Source: Paragordius varius (Eukaryota; Nematomorpha). From it: 64,000 nucleotides of DNA. This document shows, piece after piece, positions 37,871-52,530 of the stretch (position 1 is the first letter of the stretch; each line of letters opens with the position of its first letter). Below the pieces are notes generated by a model, which searched no databases, was not told the DNA's origin, and saw nothing but the letters and a program-made list of their open reading frames with translations. The translations under genes and the position numbers were made by a program. The stretch is taken from the NCBI GenBank assembly GCA_964247055.1, contig OZ176050.1, positions 124,001-188,000 of the forward strand, in the 5' to 3' direction.

Positions 37871-39399
37871 CTAAAATCCAAATTTGATAAGGTGATGTCG
37901 CCATAATTTTTTTTGGGTAGCCCTATGGTAGTTCCATCATAACCCCAAATATTTTTGAGATCGGACTTTAAATGTAATTTTTTTGAATTTTTTAAATATT
38001 TAAAAAATTTATTTTATACGATTTTAAAAATATAAATGGCTACCTAAAATCCAAATTTGATCAGGTGATGTCACCATAATTTTTTTTGGGTAGCCCTATG
38101 GTAGTTCCATTATCACCCCAAATATTTCCGAGATCGGAGTATAAATGTAATTTTTATGAATTTTTTAAATTAAAAAATTTATTTTATACGATTTTAAAAA
38201 TAAAAATGGCTACCTAAAATCCAAATTTGATCAGGTGATGTCACTATAATTTTTTTGGGTAGCCCTATGGTAGTTCCATCATCACCCCAAATATTTTGGG
38301 GATCGGACTATAAATGTAATTTTTAGGAATTTTTTAAATATTTAAAAAATTTATTTTATACGATTTTAAAAATAAAAACGGCTACCTAAAATCCAAATTT
38401 GATCAGGTGATGTCACTATAATTTTTTTGGGTAGCCCTATGGTAGTTCCATCATCACCCCAAATATTTTCGAGATCGGAGTATAAATGTAATTTTTAGGA
38501 ATTTTTTAAATATTTAAAAAATTTATTTTATACGATTTTAAAAATAAAAATGGCTACCTAAAATCCAAATTTGATCAGGTGATGTCACTATAATTTTTTT
38601 GGGTAGCCCTATGGTAGTTCCATCATCACCCCAAATATTTTCGAGATCGGAGTATAAATGTAATTTTTATGAATTTTTTAAATATTTAAAAAATTTATTT
38701 TATACGATTTTAAAAATAAAAATGGCTACCTAAAATCCAAATTTGATCAGGTGATGTCACCATAATTTTTTTTGGGTAGCCCTATGGTAGTTCCATCATC
38801 ACCCCAAATATTTTCGAGATCGGAGTATAAATGTAATTTTTATGAATTTTTTAAATATTTAAAAAATTTATTTTATACGATTTTAAAAATAAAAATGGCT
38901 ACCTAAAATCCAAATTTGATCAGGTGATGTCACCATAATTTTTTTTGGGTAGCCCTATGGTAGTTCCATCCTCACCCCAAATATTGTCGAGATCGGAGTA
39001 TAAATGTAATTTTTTTGAATTTTTTAAATATTTAAAAAATTTATTTTATACGATTTTAAAAATAAAAATGGCTACCTAAAATCCAAATTTGATCAGGTGA
39101 TGTCGCCATAATTTTTTTTGGGTAGCCCTATGGTAGTTCCATCATAACCCCAAATATTTTTGAGATCGGACTTTAAATGTAATTTTTTTGAATTTTTTAA
39201 ATATTTAAAAAATTTATTTTATACGATTTTAAAAATAAAAATGGCTACCTAAAATCCAAATTTGATCAGGTGATGTCGCCATAATTTTTTTTGGGTAGCC
39301 CTATGGTAGTTCCATCATATCCCCAAATATTTTTGAGATCGGACTTTAAATGTAATTTTTTTGAATTTTTTAAATATTTAAAAAATTTATTTTATACGA

Positions 39400-41150
39400 T
39401 TTTAAAAATAAAAATGGCTACCTAAAATCCATATTTGATCAGGTGATGTCGCCATAATTTTTTTAGGTAGGCCTATGATAGTTCCATCATCACCCTAAAT
39501 ATTGTCGAGATCGGACTATAAATGTAATTTTTATGAATTTTTTAAATATTGAAAAAATTTATTTTATACGATATTAAAAATAAAAATGGCTACCTAAAAT
39601 CTAAATTTGATCAGGTGATGTCACCATAATTTTTTTTGGGTAGCCCTATGGTAATTCCATCATCACTTCAAATATTTTCGAGATCGGAGTATAACAGTAA
39701 TTTCTATGAATTTTTTAAATATTTAAAAAATTTATTTTATACGATTTTAAAAATAAAAATGGCTACCTAAAATCCAAATTTGATCAGGTGATGTCACCTT
39801 AATTTTTTTTGGGTAGCCCTATGGTAGTTCCATCATCACTTCAAATATTTTCGAGATCGGAGTATAAATGTAATTTTTATGAATTTTTTAAATATTTAAA
39901 AAATTTATTTTATACGATTTTAAAAATAAAAATGGCTACCTAAAATCCAAATTTGATCAGGTGATGTCACTATAATTTTTTTTGGGTAGCCCTATGGTAG
40001 TTCCATCATCACCCCAAATATTTTGGGGATCGGACTATAAATGTAATTTTTATGAATTTTTTAAATATTTAAAAAATTTATTTTATACGATATTAAAAAT
40101 AAAAATGGCTACCTAAAATCCAAATTTGATCAGGTGATGTCACCATAATTTTTTTTGGGTAGCCCTATGGTAGTTCCATCATCACCCCAAATATTTTCGA
40201 GATCGGAGTATAAATGTAATTTTTATGAATTTTTTAAATATTTAAAAAATTTATTTTATACGATTTTAAAAATAAAAATGGCTACCTAAAATCCAAATTT
40301 GATCAGGTGATGTCACCATAATTTTTTTTGGGTAGCCCTATGGTAGTTCCATCATCACCCCAAATATTTTGGGGATCGGACTATAAATGTAATTTTTATG
40401 AATTTTTTAAATATTTAAAAAATTTATTTTATACGATTTTAAAAATAAAAATGGCTACCTAAAATCCAAATTTGATAAGGTGATGTCGCCATAATTTTTT
40501 TTGGGTAGCCCTATGGTAGTTCCATCATAACCCTAAATATTTTTGAGATCGGACTTTAAATGTAATTTTTTTGAATTTTTTAAATATTTAAAAAATTTAT
40601 TTTATACGATTTTAAAAATATAAATGGCTACCTAAAATCCAAATTTGATCAGGTGATGTCACCATAATTTTTTTTGGGTAGCCCTATGGTAGTTCCATCA
40701 TCACCCCAAATATTTTCGAGATCGGAGTATAAATGTAATTTTTATGAATTTTTTAAATTTTTAAAAAATTTATTTTATACGATTTTAAAAATAAAAATGG
40801 CTACCTAAAATCCAAATTTGATCAGGTGATGTCACTATAATTTTTTTGGGTAGCCCTATGGTAGTTCCATCATCACCCCAAATATTTTGGGGATCGGAAT
40901 ATAAATGTAATTTTTATGAATTTTTTAAATATTTAAAAAATTTATTTTATACGATTTTAAAAATAAAAATGGCTACCTAAAATCCAAATTTGATCAGGTG
41001 ATGTGACCATAATTTTTTTTGGGTAGCCCTATGGTAGTTCCATCATCACCCCAAATATTTTGGGGATCGGACTATAAATGTAATTTTTAGGAATTTTTTA
41101 AATATTTAAAAAATTTATTTTATACGATTTTAAAAATAAAAATGGCTACC
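39400..41150 (+). repeat. Third, partial copy of the 3.1-kb unit
   Basis: AGGTAGGCC 39,465 and GATAAGG 40,474 lie 8,098 bp after their partners at 31,367 and 32,376; ATGTGACC at 41,001 follows GATAAGG by 527 bp, as in the other copies. This copy has neither of the two trimer gains and has ordinary AAATATTTAAAAAA where the others have AAATATTTAAAATATTT, so it derives from a state without them. Private changes: GTATAACAGTAATTTC near 39,690 and GTCACCTTAA near 39,795. Confidence 0.8.
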
Positions 41151-41290
41151 TAAAATCCAAATTTGATCAGGTGATGTCACTATAATTTTTTTGGGTAGCC
41201 CTATGGTAGTTCCATCATCACCCCAAATATTTTCGAGATCGGAGTATAAATGTAATTTTTAGGAATTTTTTAAATATTTAAAAAATTTAT

Positions 41291-43560
41291 TTTATACGAT
41301 TTTAAAAATAAAAATGGCTACCTAAAATCCAAATTTGATCAGGTGATGTCACTATAATTTTTTTGGGTAGCCCTATGGTAGTTCCATCATCACCCCAAAT
41401 ATTTTGGGGATCGGACTATAAATGTAATTTTTAGGAATTTTTTAAATATTTAAAAAATTTATTTTATACGATTTTAAAAATAAAAATGGCTACCTAAAAT
41501 CCAAATTTGATCAGGTGATGTCACTATAATTTTTTTGGGTAGCCCTATGGTAGTTCCATCATAACCCCAAATATTTTTGAGATCGGACTTTAAATGTAAT
41601 TTTTTTGAATTTTTTAAATATTTAAAAAATTTATTTTATACGATTTTAAAAATATAAATGGCTACCTAAAATCCAAATTTGATCAGGTGATGTCACCATA
41701 ATTTTTTTTGGGTAGCCCTATGGTAGTTCCATCATCACCTCAAATATTTCCGAGATCGGAGTATAAATGTAATTTTTATGAATTTTTTAAATTAAAAAAT
41801 TTATTTTATACGATTTTAAAAATAAAAATGGCTACCTAAAATCCAAATTTGATCAGGTGATGTCACTATAATTTTTTTGGGTAGCCCTATGGTAGTTCCA
41901 TCATCACCCCAAATATTTTGGGGATCGGACTATAAATGTAATTTTTAGGAATTTTTTAAATATTTAAAAAATTTATTTTATACGATTTTAAAAATAAAAA
42001 TGGCTACCTAAAATCCAAATTTGATCAGGTGATGTCACTATAATTTTTTTGGGTAGCCCTATGGTAGTTCCATCATCACCCCAAATATTTTCGAGATCGG
42101 AGTATAAATGTAATTTTTAGGAATTTTTTAAATATTTAAAAAATTTATTTTATACGATTTTAAAAATAAAAATGGCTACCTAAAATCCAAATTTGATCAG
42201 GTGATGTCACTATAATTTTTTTGGGTAGCCCTATGGTAGTTCCATCATCACCCCAAATATTTTCGAGATCGGAGTATAAATGTAATTTTTATGAATTTTT
42301 TAAATATTTAAAAAATTTATTTTATACGATTTTAAAAATAAAAATGGCTACCTAAAATCCAAATTTGATCAGCTGATGTTACCATAATTTTTTTTGGGTA
42401 GCCCTATGGTAGTTCCATCATCACCCCAAATATTTTCGAGATCGGAGTATAAATGTAATTTTTATGAATTTTTTAAATATTTAAAAAATTTATTTTATAC
42501 GATTGTAAAAATAAAAATGGCTACCTAAAATCCAAATTTGATCAGGTTATGTCGCCATAATTTTTTTTCTGAGCCCTATGGTAGTTCCATCATCACCCCA
42601 AATATTGTCGAGATCGGAGTATAAATGTAGTTTTTTTGAATTTTTTTAATATTTAAAAAATTTATTTTATACGATTTTAAAAATAAAAATGGCTACCTAA
42701 AATCCAAATTTGATCAGGTGATGTCACCATAATTTTTTTTGGGTAGCCCTATGGTAGTTCCATCATCACCCCAAATATTTTCGAGATCGGAGTATAAATG
42801 TAATTTTTATGAATTTTTTAAATATTTAAAAAATTTATTTTATACGATTTTAAAAATAAAAATGGCTACCTAAAATCCAAATTTGATCAGGTGATGTCAC
42901 CATATTTTTTTTGGGTAGCCCTATGGTAGTTCCATCATCACCCCAAATATTGTCGAGATCGGAGTATAAATGTAATTTTTTTGAATTTTTTAAATATTTA
43001 AAAAATTTATTTTATACGATTTTAAAAATAAAAATGGCTATATAAATCCAAATTTGATCAGGTGATGTCGCCATAATTTTTTTTGGGTAGCCCTATGGTA
43101 GTTCCATCATCACCCCAAATATTTTCGAGATCGGAGTATAAATGTAATTTTTATGAATTTTTTAAATATTTAAAAAATTTATTTTATACGATTTTAAAAA
43201 TAAAAATGGCTACCTAAAATCCAAATTTGATCAGGTGATGTCACCATAATTTTTTTTGGGTAGCCCTATGGTAGTTCCATCATCACCCCAAATATTTTCG
43301 AGATCGGAGTATAAATGTAATTTTTATGAATTTTTTAAATATTTAAAAAATTTATTTTATACGATTTTAAAAATAAAAATGGCTACCTAAAATCCAAATT
43401 TGATCAGGTGATGTCACCATAATTTTTTTTGGGTAGCCCTATGGTAGTTCCATCATCACCCCAAATATTTTGGGGATCGGACTATAAATGTAATTTTTAT
43501 GAATTTTTTAAATATTTAAAAAATTTATTTTATACGATTTTAAAAATAAAAATGGCTACC
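41291..43560 (+). repeat. 5,691-bp offset duplication, copy 2
   Basis: Second copy of about 35,600-37,870, matching monomer by monomer. Private changes include GGCTATATAAATCC replacing GGCTACCTAAAATCC at about 43,037 and CACCTCAAAT near 41,736. After about 43,560 it diverges into a further CAGCTG trio. Confidence 0.85.
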
Positions 43561-44250
43561 TAAAATCCAAATTTGATCAGCTGATGTTACCATAATTTTT
43601 TTTGGGTAGCCCTATGGTAGTTCCATCATCACCCCAAATATTTTCGAGATCGGAGTATAAATGTAATTTTTATGAATTTTTTAAATATTTAAAAAATTTA
43701 TTTTATACGATTGTAAAAATAAAAATGGCTACCTAAAATCCAAATTTGATCAGGTTATGTCGCCATAATTTTTTTTCTGAGCCCTATGGTAGTTCCATCA
43801 TCACCCCAAATATTGTCGAGATCGGAGTATAAATGTAGTTTTTTTGAATTTTTTTAATATTTAAAAAATTTATTTTATACGATTTTAAAAATAAAAATGG
43901 CTACCTAAAATCCAAATTTGATCAGGTGATGTCACCATAATTTTTTTTGGGTAGCCCTATGGTAGTTCCATCATCACCCCAAATATTTTCGAGATCGGAG
44001 TATAAATGTAATTTTTATGAATTTTTTAAATATTTAAAAAATTTATTTTATACGATTTTAAAAATAAAAATGGCTACCTAAAATCCAAATTTGATCAGGT
44101 GATGTCACCATAATTTTTTTTGGGTAGCCCTATGGTAGTTCCATCATCACCCCAAATATTGTCGAGATCGGAGTATAAATGTAATTTTTTTGAATTTTTT
44201 AAATATTTAAAAAATTTATTTTATACGATTTTAAAAATAAAAATGGCTAC
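42350..44250 (+). repeat. 1,208-bp tandem duplication (7 monomers) of the CAGCTG/CTGAGCCC module
   Basis: CTGAGCCC lies at 42,569 and 43,777, 1,208 bp apart. The CAGCTG/GTTACC monomer before it and ATGTAGTTTTTTTGAA with TTTTTTTAATATTT after it also repeat. In the equivalent place of the 35.6-37.9 kb copy the module occurs once, so this expansion came after or apart from the 5,691-bp duplication. Confidence 0.85.
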
Positions 44251-44564
44251 CTAAAATCCAAATTTGATCAGGTGATGTCGCCATAATTTTTTTTGGGTAG
44301 CCCTATGGTAGTTCCATCATAACCCCAAATATTTTTGAGATCGGACTTTAAATGTAATTTTTTTGAATTTTTTAAATATTTAAAAAATTTATTTTATACG
44401 ATTTTAAAAATAAAAATGGCTACCTAAAATCCAAATTTGATCAGGTGATGTCGCCATAATTTTTTTTGGGTAGCCCTATGGTAGTTCCATCATATCCCCA
44501 AATATTTTTGAGATCGGACTTTAAATGTAATTTTTTTGAATTTTTTAAATATTTAAAAAATTTA

Positions 44565-47500
44565 TTTTATACTATATTAAAAATAAAAATGGCTACCTAA
44601 AATCTAAATTTGATCAGGTGATGTCACCATAATTTTTTTTGGGTAGCCCTATGGTAATTCCATCATCACTTCAAATATTTTCGAGATCGGAGTATAAATG
44701 TAATTTCTATGAATTTTTTAAATATTTAAAAAATTTATTTTATACGATTTTAAAAATAAAAATGGCTACCTAAAATCCAAATTTGATCAGGTGATGTCAC
44801 TATAATTTTTTTTGGGTAGCCCTATGGTAGTTCCATCATCACCCCAAATATTTTCGAGATCGGAGTATAAATGTAATTTTTATGAATTTTTTAAATATTT
44901 AAAAAATTTATTTTATACGATTTTAAAAATAAAAATGGCTACCTAAAATCCAAATTTGATCAGGTGATGTCACCATAATTTTTTTTGGGTAGCCCTATGG
45001 TAGTTCCATCATCACCCCAAATATTTTGGGGATCGGACTATAAATGTAATTTTTATGAATTTTTTAAATATTTAAAAAATTTATTTTATACGATTTTAAA
45101 AATAAAAATGGCTACCTAAAATCCAAATTTGATAAGGTGATGTCGCCATAATTTTTTTTGGGTAGCCCTATGGTAGTTCCATCATAACCCTAAATATTTT
45201 TGAGATCGGACTTTAAATGTAATTTTTTTGAATTTTTTAAATATTTAAAAAATTTATTTTATACGATTTTAAAAATATAAATGGCTACCTAAAATCCAAA
45301 TTTGATCAGGTGATGTCACCATAATTTTTTTTGGGTAGCCCTATGGTAGTTCCATCATCACCCCAAATATTTTCGAGATCGGAGTATAAATGTAATTTTT
45401 ATGAATTTTTTAAATTTTTAAAAAATTTATTTTATACGATTTTAAAAATAAAAATGGCTACCTAAAATCCAAATTTGATCAGGTGATGTCACTATAATTT
45501 TTTTGGGTAGCCCTATGGTAGTTCCATCATCACCCCAAATATTTTGGGGATCGGAATATAAATGTAATTTTTATGAATTTTTTAAATATTTAAAAAATTT
45601 ATTTTATACGATTTTAAAAATAAAAATGGCTACCTAAAATCCAAATTTGATCAGCTGATGTGACCATAATTTTTTTTGGGTAGCCCTATGGTAGTTCCAT
45701 CATCACCCCAAATATTTTGGGGATCGGACTATAAATGTAATTTTTAGGAATTTTTTAAATATTTAAAAAATTTATTTTATACGATTTTAAAAATAAAAAT
45801 GGCTACCTAAAATCCAAATTTGATCAGGTGATGTCACTATAATTTTTTTGGGTAGCCCTATGGTAGTTCCATCATCACCCCAAATATTTTCGAGATCGGA
45901 CTATAAATGTAATTTTTATGAATTTTTTAAATATTTAAAAAATTTATTTTATACGATTTTAAAAATAAAAATGGCTACCTAAAATCCAAATTTGATCAGG
46001 TGATGTCACCATAATTTTTTTTGGGTAGCCCTATGGTATCCATCATCACCCCAAATATTTTCGAGATCGGAGTATAAATGTAATTTTTATGAATTTTTTA
46101 AATATTTAAAAAATTTATTTTATACGATTTTAAAAATAAAAATGGCTACCTAAAATCCAAATTTGATCAGGTGATGTCACCATAATTTTTTTTGGGTAGC
46201 CCTATGGTAGTTCCATCATCACCCCAAATATTTTCGAGATCGGAGTATAAATGTAATTTTTATGAATTTTTTAAATATTTAAAAAATTTATTTTATACGA
46301 TTTTAAAAATAAAAATGGCTACCTAAAATCCAAATTTGATCAGGTGATGTCACCATAATTTTTTTTGGGTAGCCCTATGGTAGTTCCATCATCACCCCAA
46401 ATATTTTGGGGATCGGACTATAAATGTAATTTTTATGAATTTTTTAAATATTTAAAAAATTTATTTTATACGATTTTAAAAATAAAAATGGCTACCTAAA
46501 ATCCAAATTTGATAAGGTGATGTCGCCATAATTTTTTTTGGGTAGCCCTATGGTAGTTCCATCATAACCCCAAATATTTTTGAGATCGGACTTTAAATGT
46601 AATTTTTTTGAATTTTTTAAATATTTAAAAAATTTATTTTATACGATTTTAAAAATATAAATGGCTACCTAAAATCCAAATTTGATCAGGTGATGTCACC
46701 ATAATTTTTTTTGGGTAGCCCTATGGTAGTTCCATCATCACCCCAAATATTTCCGAGATCGGAGTATAAATGTAATTTTTATGAATTTTTTAAATTTTTA
46801 AAAAATTTATTTTATACGATTTTAAAAATAAAAATGGCTACCTAAAATCCAAATTTGATCAGGTGATGTCACTATAATTTTTTTGGGTAGCCCTATGGTA
46901 GTTCCATCATCACCCCAAATATTTTGGGGATCGGACTATAAATGTAATTTTTAGGAATTTTTTAAATATTTAAAAAATTTATTTTATACGATTTTAAAAA
47001 TAAAAATGGCTACCTAAAATCCAAATTTGATCAGGTGATGTCACTATAATTTTTTTGGGTAGCCCTATGGTAGTTCCATCATCACCCCAAATATTTTCGA
47101 GATCGGAGTATAAATGTAATTTTTAGGAATTTTTTAAATATTTAAAAAATTTATTTTATACGATTTTAAAAATAAAAATGGCTACCTAAAATCCAAATTT
47201 GATCAGGTGATGTCACTATAATTTTTTTGGGTAGCCCTATGGTAGTTCCATCATCACCCCAAATATTTTCGAGATCGGAGTATAAATGTAATTTTTATGA
47301 ATTTTTTAAATATTTAAAAAATTTATTTTATACGATTTTAAAAATAAAAATGGCTACCTAAAATCCAAATTTGATCAGGTGATGTGACCATAATTTTTTT
47401 TGGGTAGCCCTATGGTAGTTCCATCATCACCCCAAATATTTTGGGGATCGGACTATAAATGTAATTTTTAGGAATTTTTTAAATATTTAAAAAATTTATT

Positions 47501-49600
47501 TTATACGATTTTAAAAATAAAAATGGCTACCTAAAATCCAAATTTGATCAGGTGATGTCACTATAATTTTTTTGGGTAGCCCTATGGTAGTTCCATCATC
47601 ACCCCAAATATTTTCGAGATCGGACTATAAATGTAATTTTTATGAATTTTTTAAATATTTAAAAAATTTATTTTATACGATTTTAAAAATAAAAATGGCT
47701 ACCTAAAATCCAAATTTGATCAGGTGATGTCACCATAATTTTTTTTGGGTAGCCCTATGGTATCCATCATCACCCCAAATATTTTTGAGATCGGACTTTA
47801 AATGTAATTTTTTTGAATTTTTTAAATATTTAAAAAATTTATTTTATACGATTTTAAAAATAAAAATGGCTACCTAAAATCCAAATTTGATCAGGTGATG
47901 TCGCCATAATTTTTTTTGGGTAGCCCTATGGTAGTTCCATCATATCCCCAAATATTTTTGAGATCGGACTTTAAATGTAATTTTTTTGAATTTTTTAAAT
48001 ATTTAAAAAATTTATTTTATACGATTTTAAAAATAAAAATGGCTACCTAAAATCCATATTTGATCAGGTGATGTCGCCATAATTTTTTTAGGTAGGCCTA
48101 TGATAGTTCCATCATCACCCTAAATATTGTCGAGATCGGACTATAAATGTAATTTTTATGAATTTTTTAAATATTGAAAAAATTTATTTTATACGATATT
48201 AAAAATAAAAATGGCTACCTAAAATCTAAATTTGATCAGGTGATGTCACCATAATTTTTTTTGGGTAGCCCTATGGTAATTCCATCATCACCCGAAATAT
48301 TTCCGAGATCGGAGTATAAATGTAATTTTTATGAATTTTTTAAATATTTAAAAAATTTATTTTATACGATTTTAAAAATAAAAATGGCTACCTAAAATCC
48401 AAATTTGATAAGGTGATGTCGCCATAATTTTTTTTGGGTAGCCCTATGGTAGTTCCATCATAACCCCAAATATTTTTGAGATCGGACTTTAAATGTAATT
48501 TTTTTGAATTTTTTAAATATTTAAAAAATTTATTTTATACGATTTTAAAAATATAAATGGCTACCTAAAATCCAAATTTGATCAGGTGATGTCACCATAA
48601 TTTTTTTTGGGTAGCCCTATGGTAGTTCCATCATCACCCCAAATATTTCCGAGATCGGAGTATAAATGTAATTTTTATGAATTTTTTAAATTTTTAAAAA
48701 ATTTATTTTATACGATTTTAAAAATAAAAATGGCTACCTAAAATCCAAATTTGATCAGGTGATGTCACTATAATTTTTTTGGGTAGCCCTATGGTAGTTC
48801 CATCATCACCCCAAATATTTTGGGGATCGGACTATAAATGTAATTTTTAGGAATTTTTTAAATATTTAAAAAATTTATTTTATACGATTTTAAAAATAAA
48901 AATGGCTACCTAAAATCCAAATTTGATCAGGTGATGTCACTATAATTTTTTTGGGTAGCCCTATGGTAGTTCCATCATCACCCCAAATATTTTCGAGATC
49001 GGAGTATAAATGTAATTTTTAGGAATTTTTTAAATATTTAAAAAATTTATTTTATACGATTTTAAAAATAAAAATGGCTACCTAAAATCCAAATTTGATC
49101 AGGTGATGTCACTATAATTTTTTTGGGTAGCCCTATGGTAGTTCCATCATCACCCCAAATATTTTCGAGATCGGAGTATAAATGTAATTTTTATGAATTT
49201 TTTAAATATTTAAAAAATTTATTTTATACGATTTTAAAAATAAAAATGGCTACCTAAAATCCAAATTTGATCAGGTGATGTGACCATAATTTTTTTTGGG
49301 TAGCCCTATGGTAGTTCCATCATCACCCCAAATATTTTGGGGATCGGACTATAAATGTAATTTTTAGGAATTTTTTAAATATTTAAAAAATTTATTTTAT
49401 ACGATTTTAAAAATAAAAATGGCTACCTAAAATCCAAATTTGATCAGGTGATGTCACTATAATTTTTTTGGGTAGCCCTATGGTAGTTCCATCATCACCC
49501 CAAATATTTTCGAGATCGGACTATAAATGTAATTTTTATGAATTTTTTAAATATTTAAAAAATTTATTTTATACGATTTTAAAAATAAAAATGGCTACCT
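44565..49600 (+). repeat. About 5-kb segment duplicated at 11,730-bp offset, copy 1
   Basis: Recurs at about 56,295-61,330. Markers at exactly 11,730: ACTATATTAA (44,571 and 56,301), AATCTAAATT (44,601 and 56,331), CAGCTGATGTGACC (45,647 and 57,377), GATAAGG (46,511 and 58,241), ATGTGACC (47,382 and 59,112; 49,278 and 61,008), AGGTAGGCC (48,090 and 59,820). Both internal 11-monomer units are included. This is the longest-range exact-offset match I found. Small differences: GCCATAATTG near 60,156 and TCAAGTGATGTGACC near 61,003 in copy 2, and CTATAACTTT near 56,531 where copy 1 has CTATAATTTT. Confidence 0.88.
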
Positions 49601-50296
49601 AAAATCCAAATTTGATCAGGTGATGTCACCATAATTTTTTTTGGGTAGCCCTATGGTATCCATCATCACCCCAAATATTTTTGAGATCGGACTTTAAATG
49701 TAATTTTTTTGAATTTTTTAAATATTTAAAAAATTTATTTTATACGATTTTAAAAATAAAAATGGCTACCTAAAATCCAAATTTGATCAGGTGATGTCGC
49801 CATAATTTTTTTTGGGTAGCCCTATGGTAGTTCCATCATATCCCCAAATATTTTTGAGATCGGACTTTAAATGTAATTTTTTTGAATTTTTTAAATATTT
49901 AAAAAATTTATTTTATACGATTTTAAAAATAAAAATGGCTACCTAAAATCCATATTTGATCAGGTGATGTCGCCATAATTTTTTTAGGTAGGCCTATGAT
50001 AGTTCCATCATCACCCTAAATATTGTCGAGATCGGACTATAAATGTAATTTTTATGAATTTTTTAAATATTGAAAAAATTTATTTTATACGATATTAAAA
50101 ATAAAAATGGCTACCTAAAATCTAAATTTGATCAGGTGATGTCACCATAATTTTTTTTGGGTAGCCCTATGGTAATTCCATCATCACCCGAAATATTTCC
50201 GAGATCGGAGTATAAATGTAATTTCTATGAATTTTTTAAATATTTAAAAAATTTATTTTATACGATTTTAAAAATAAAAATGGCTACCTAAAATCC
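46440..50296 (+). repeat. 11-monomer higher-order repeat, two 1,896-bp copies
   Basis: Tandem units about 46,440-48,335 and 48,336-50,296 with constant offset 1,896: GATAAGG 46,511/48,407, ATGTGACC 47,382/49,278, TATCCATC 47,761/49,657, AGGTAGGCC 48,090/49,986. Order of the 11 monomers: (1) GATAAGG/TTTTTGAG, (2) TTTCCGAG with AAATTTTTAAA, (3) CACTATAA/TTTTGGGG/AGGAATT, (4) CACTATAA/TTTTCGAG/AGGAATT, (5) CACTATAA/TTTTCGAG/TATGAATT, (6) GTGACC/TTTTGGGG/AGGAATT, (7) CACTATAA/TTTTCGAG/GGAC, (8) TATGGTATCC/TTTTTGAG, (9) CATATCCCC/TTTTTGAG, (10) AGGTAGGCC, (11) AATCTAAAT/CACCCGAAAT/TTTCCGAG. The copies look almost identical; one difference is TTTTTATG near 48,327 versus TTTCTATG near 50,223. Confidence 0.88.
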
Positions 50297-52530
50297 AAAT
50301 TTGATCAGGTGATGTCACTATAATTTTTTTGGGTAGCCCTATGGTAGTTCCATCATCACCCCAAATATTTTGGGGATCGGACTATAAATGTAATTTTTAG
50401 GAATTTTTTAAATATTTAAAAAATTTATTTTATACGATTTTAAAAATAAAAATGGCTACCTAAAATCCAAATTTGATCAGGTGATGTCACTATAATTTTT
50501 TTGGGTAGCCCTATGGTAGTTCCATCATCACCCCAAATATTTTCGAGATCGGAGTATAAATGTAATTTTTAGGAATTTTTTAAATATTTAAAAAATTTAT
50601 TTTATACGATTTTAAAAATAAAAATGGCTACCTAAAATCCAAATTTGATCAGGTGATGTCACTATAATTTTTTTGGGTAGCCCTATGGTAGTTCCATCAT
50701 CACCCCAAATATTTTCGAGATCGGAGTATAAATGTAATTTTTATGAATTTTTTAAATATTTAAAAAATTTATTTTATACGATTTTAAAAATAAAAATGGC
50801 TACCTAAAATCCAAATTTGATCAGCTGATGTTACCATAATTTTTTTTGGGTAGCCCTATGGTAGTTCCATCATCACCCCAAATATTTTCGAGATCGGAGT
50901 ATAAATGTAATTTTTATGAATTTTTTAAATATTTAAAAAATTTATTTTATACGATTGTAAAAATAAAAATGGCTACCTAAAATCCAAATTTGATCAGGTT
51001 ATGTCGCCATAATTTTTTTTCTGAGCCCTATGGTAGTTCCATCATCACCCCAAATATTGTCGAGATCGGAGTATAAATGTAGTTTTTTTGAATTTTTTTA
51101 ATATTTAAAAAATTTATTTTATACGATTTTAAAAATAAAAATGGCTACCTAAAATCCAAATTTGATCAGGTGATGTCGCCATAATTTTTTTAGGTAGGCC
51201 TATGATAGTTCCATCATCACCCTAAATATTGTCGAGATCGGACTATAAATGTAATTTTTATGAATTTTTTAAATATTGAAAAAATTTATTTTATACTATA
51301 TTAAAAATAAAAATGGCTACCTAAAATCTAAATTTGATCAGGTGATGTCACCATAATTTTTTTTGGGTAGCCCTATGGTAATTCCATCATCACTTCAAAT
51401 ATTTTCGAGATCGGAGTATAAATGTAATTTCTATGAATTTTTTAAATATTTAAAAAATTTATTTTATACGATTTTAAAAATAAAAATGGCTACCTAAAAT
51501 CCAAATTTGATCAGGTGATGTCACTATAACTTTTTTTGGGTAGCCCTATGGTAGTTCCATCATCACCCCAAATATTTTCGAGATCGGAGTATAAATGTAA
51601 TTTTTATGAATTTTTTAAATATTTAAAAAATTTATTTTATACGATTTTAAAAATAAAAATGGCTACCTAAAATCCAAATTTGATCAGGTGATGTCACCAT
51701 AATTTTTTTTGGGTAGCCCTATGGTAGTTCCATCATCACCCCAAATATTTTGGGGATCGGACTATAAATGTAATTTTTATGAATTTTTTAAATATTTAAA
51801 AAATTTATTTTATACGATTTTAAAAATAAAAATGGCTACCTAAAATCCAAATTTGATAAGGTGATGTCGCCATAATTTTTTTTGGGTAGCCCTATGGTAG
51901 TTCCATCATAACCCTAAATATTTTTGAGATCGGACTTTAAATGTAATTTTTTTAAATTTTTTAAATATTTAAAAAATTTATTTTATACGATTTTAAAAAT
52001 ATAAATGGCTACCTAAAATCCAAATTTGATCAGGTGATGTCACCATAATTTTTTTTGGGTAGCCCTATGGTAGTTCCATCATCACCCCAAATATTTTCGA
52101 GATCGGAGTATAAATGTAATTTTTATGAATTTTTTAAATTTTTAAAAAATTTATTTTATACGATTTTAAAAATAAAAATGGCTACCTAAAATCCAAATTT
52201 GATCAGGTGATGTCACTATAATTTTTTTGGGTAGCCCTATGGTAGTTCCATCATCACCCCAAATATTTTGGGGATCGGAATATAAATGTAATTTTTATGA
52301 ATTTTTTAAATATTTAAAAAATTTATTTTATACGATTTTAAAAATAAAAATGGCTACCTAAAATCCAAATTTGATCAGCTGATGTGACCATAATTTTTTT
52401 TGGGTAGCCCTATGGTAGTTCCATCATCACCCCAAATATTTTGGGGATCGGACTATAAATGTAATTTTTAGGAATTTTTTAAATATTTAAAAAATTTATT
52501 TTATACGATTTTAAAAATAAAAATGGCTAC
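49889..52530 (+). repeat. 2.6-kb segment duplicated at 5,006-bp offset, copy 1
   Basis: Recurs at about 54,895-57,536. Markers at exactly 5,006: AGGTAGGCC (49,986/54,992 and 51,192/56,198), CTGAGCCC (51,021/56,027), TATAACTTT (51,525/56,531), CAGCTGATGTGACC (52,371/57,377). The right limit coincides with the start of the second 1,210-bp unit at 52,535. Confidence 0.88.
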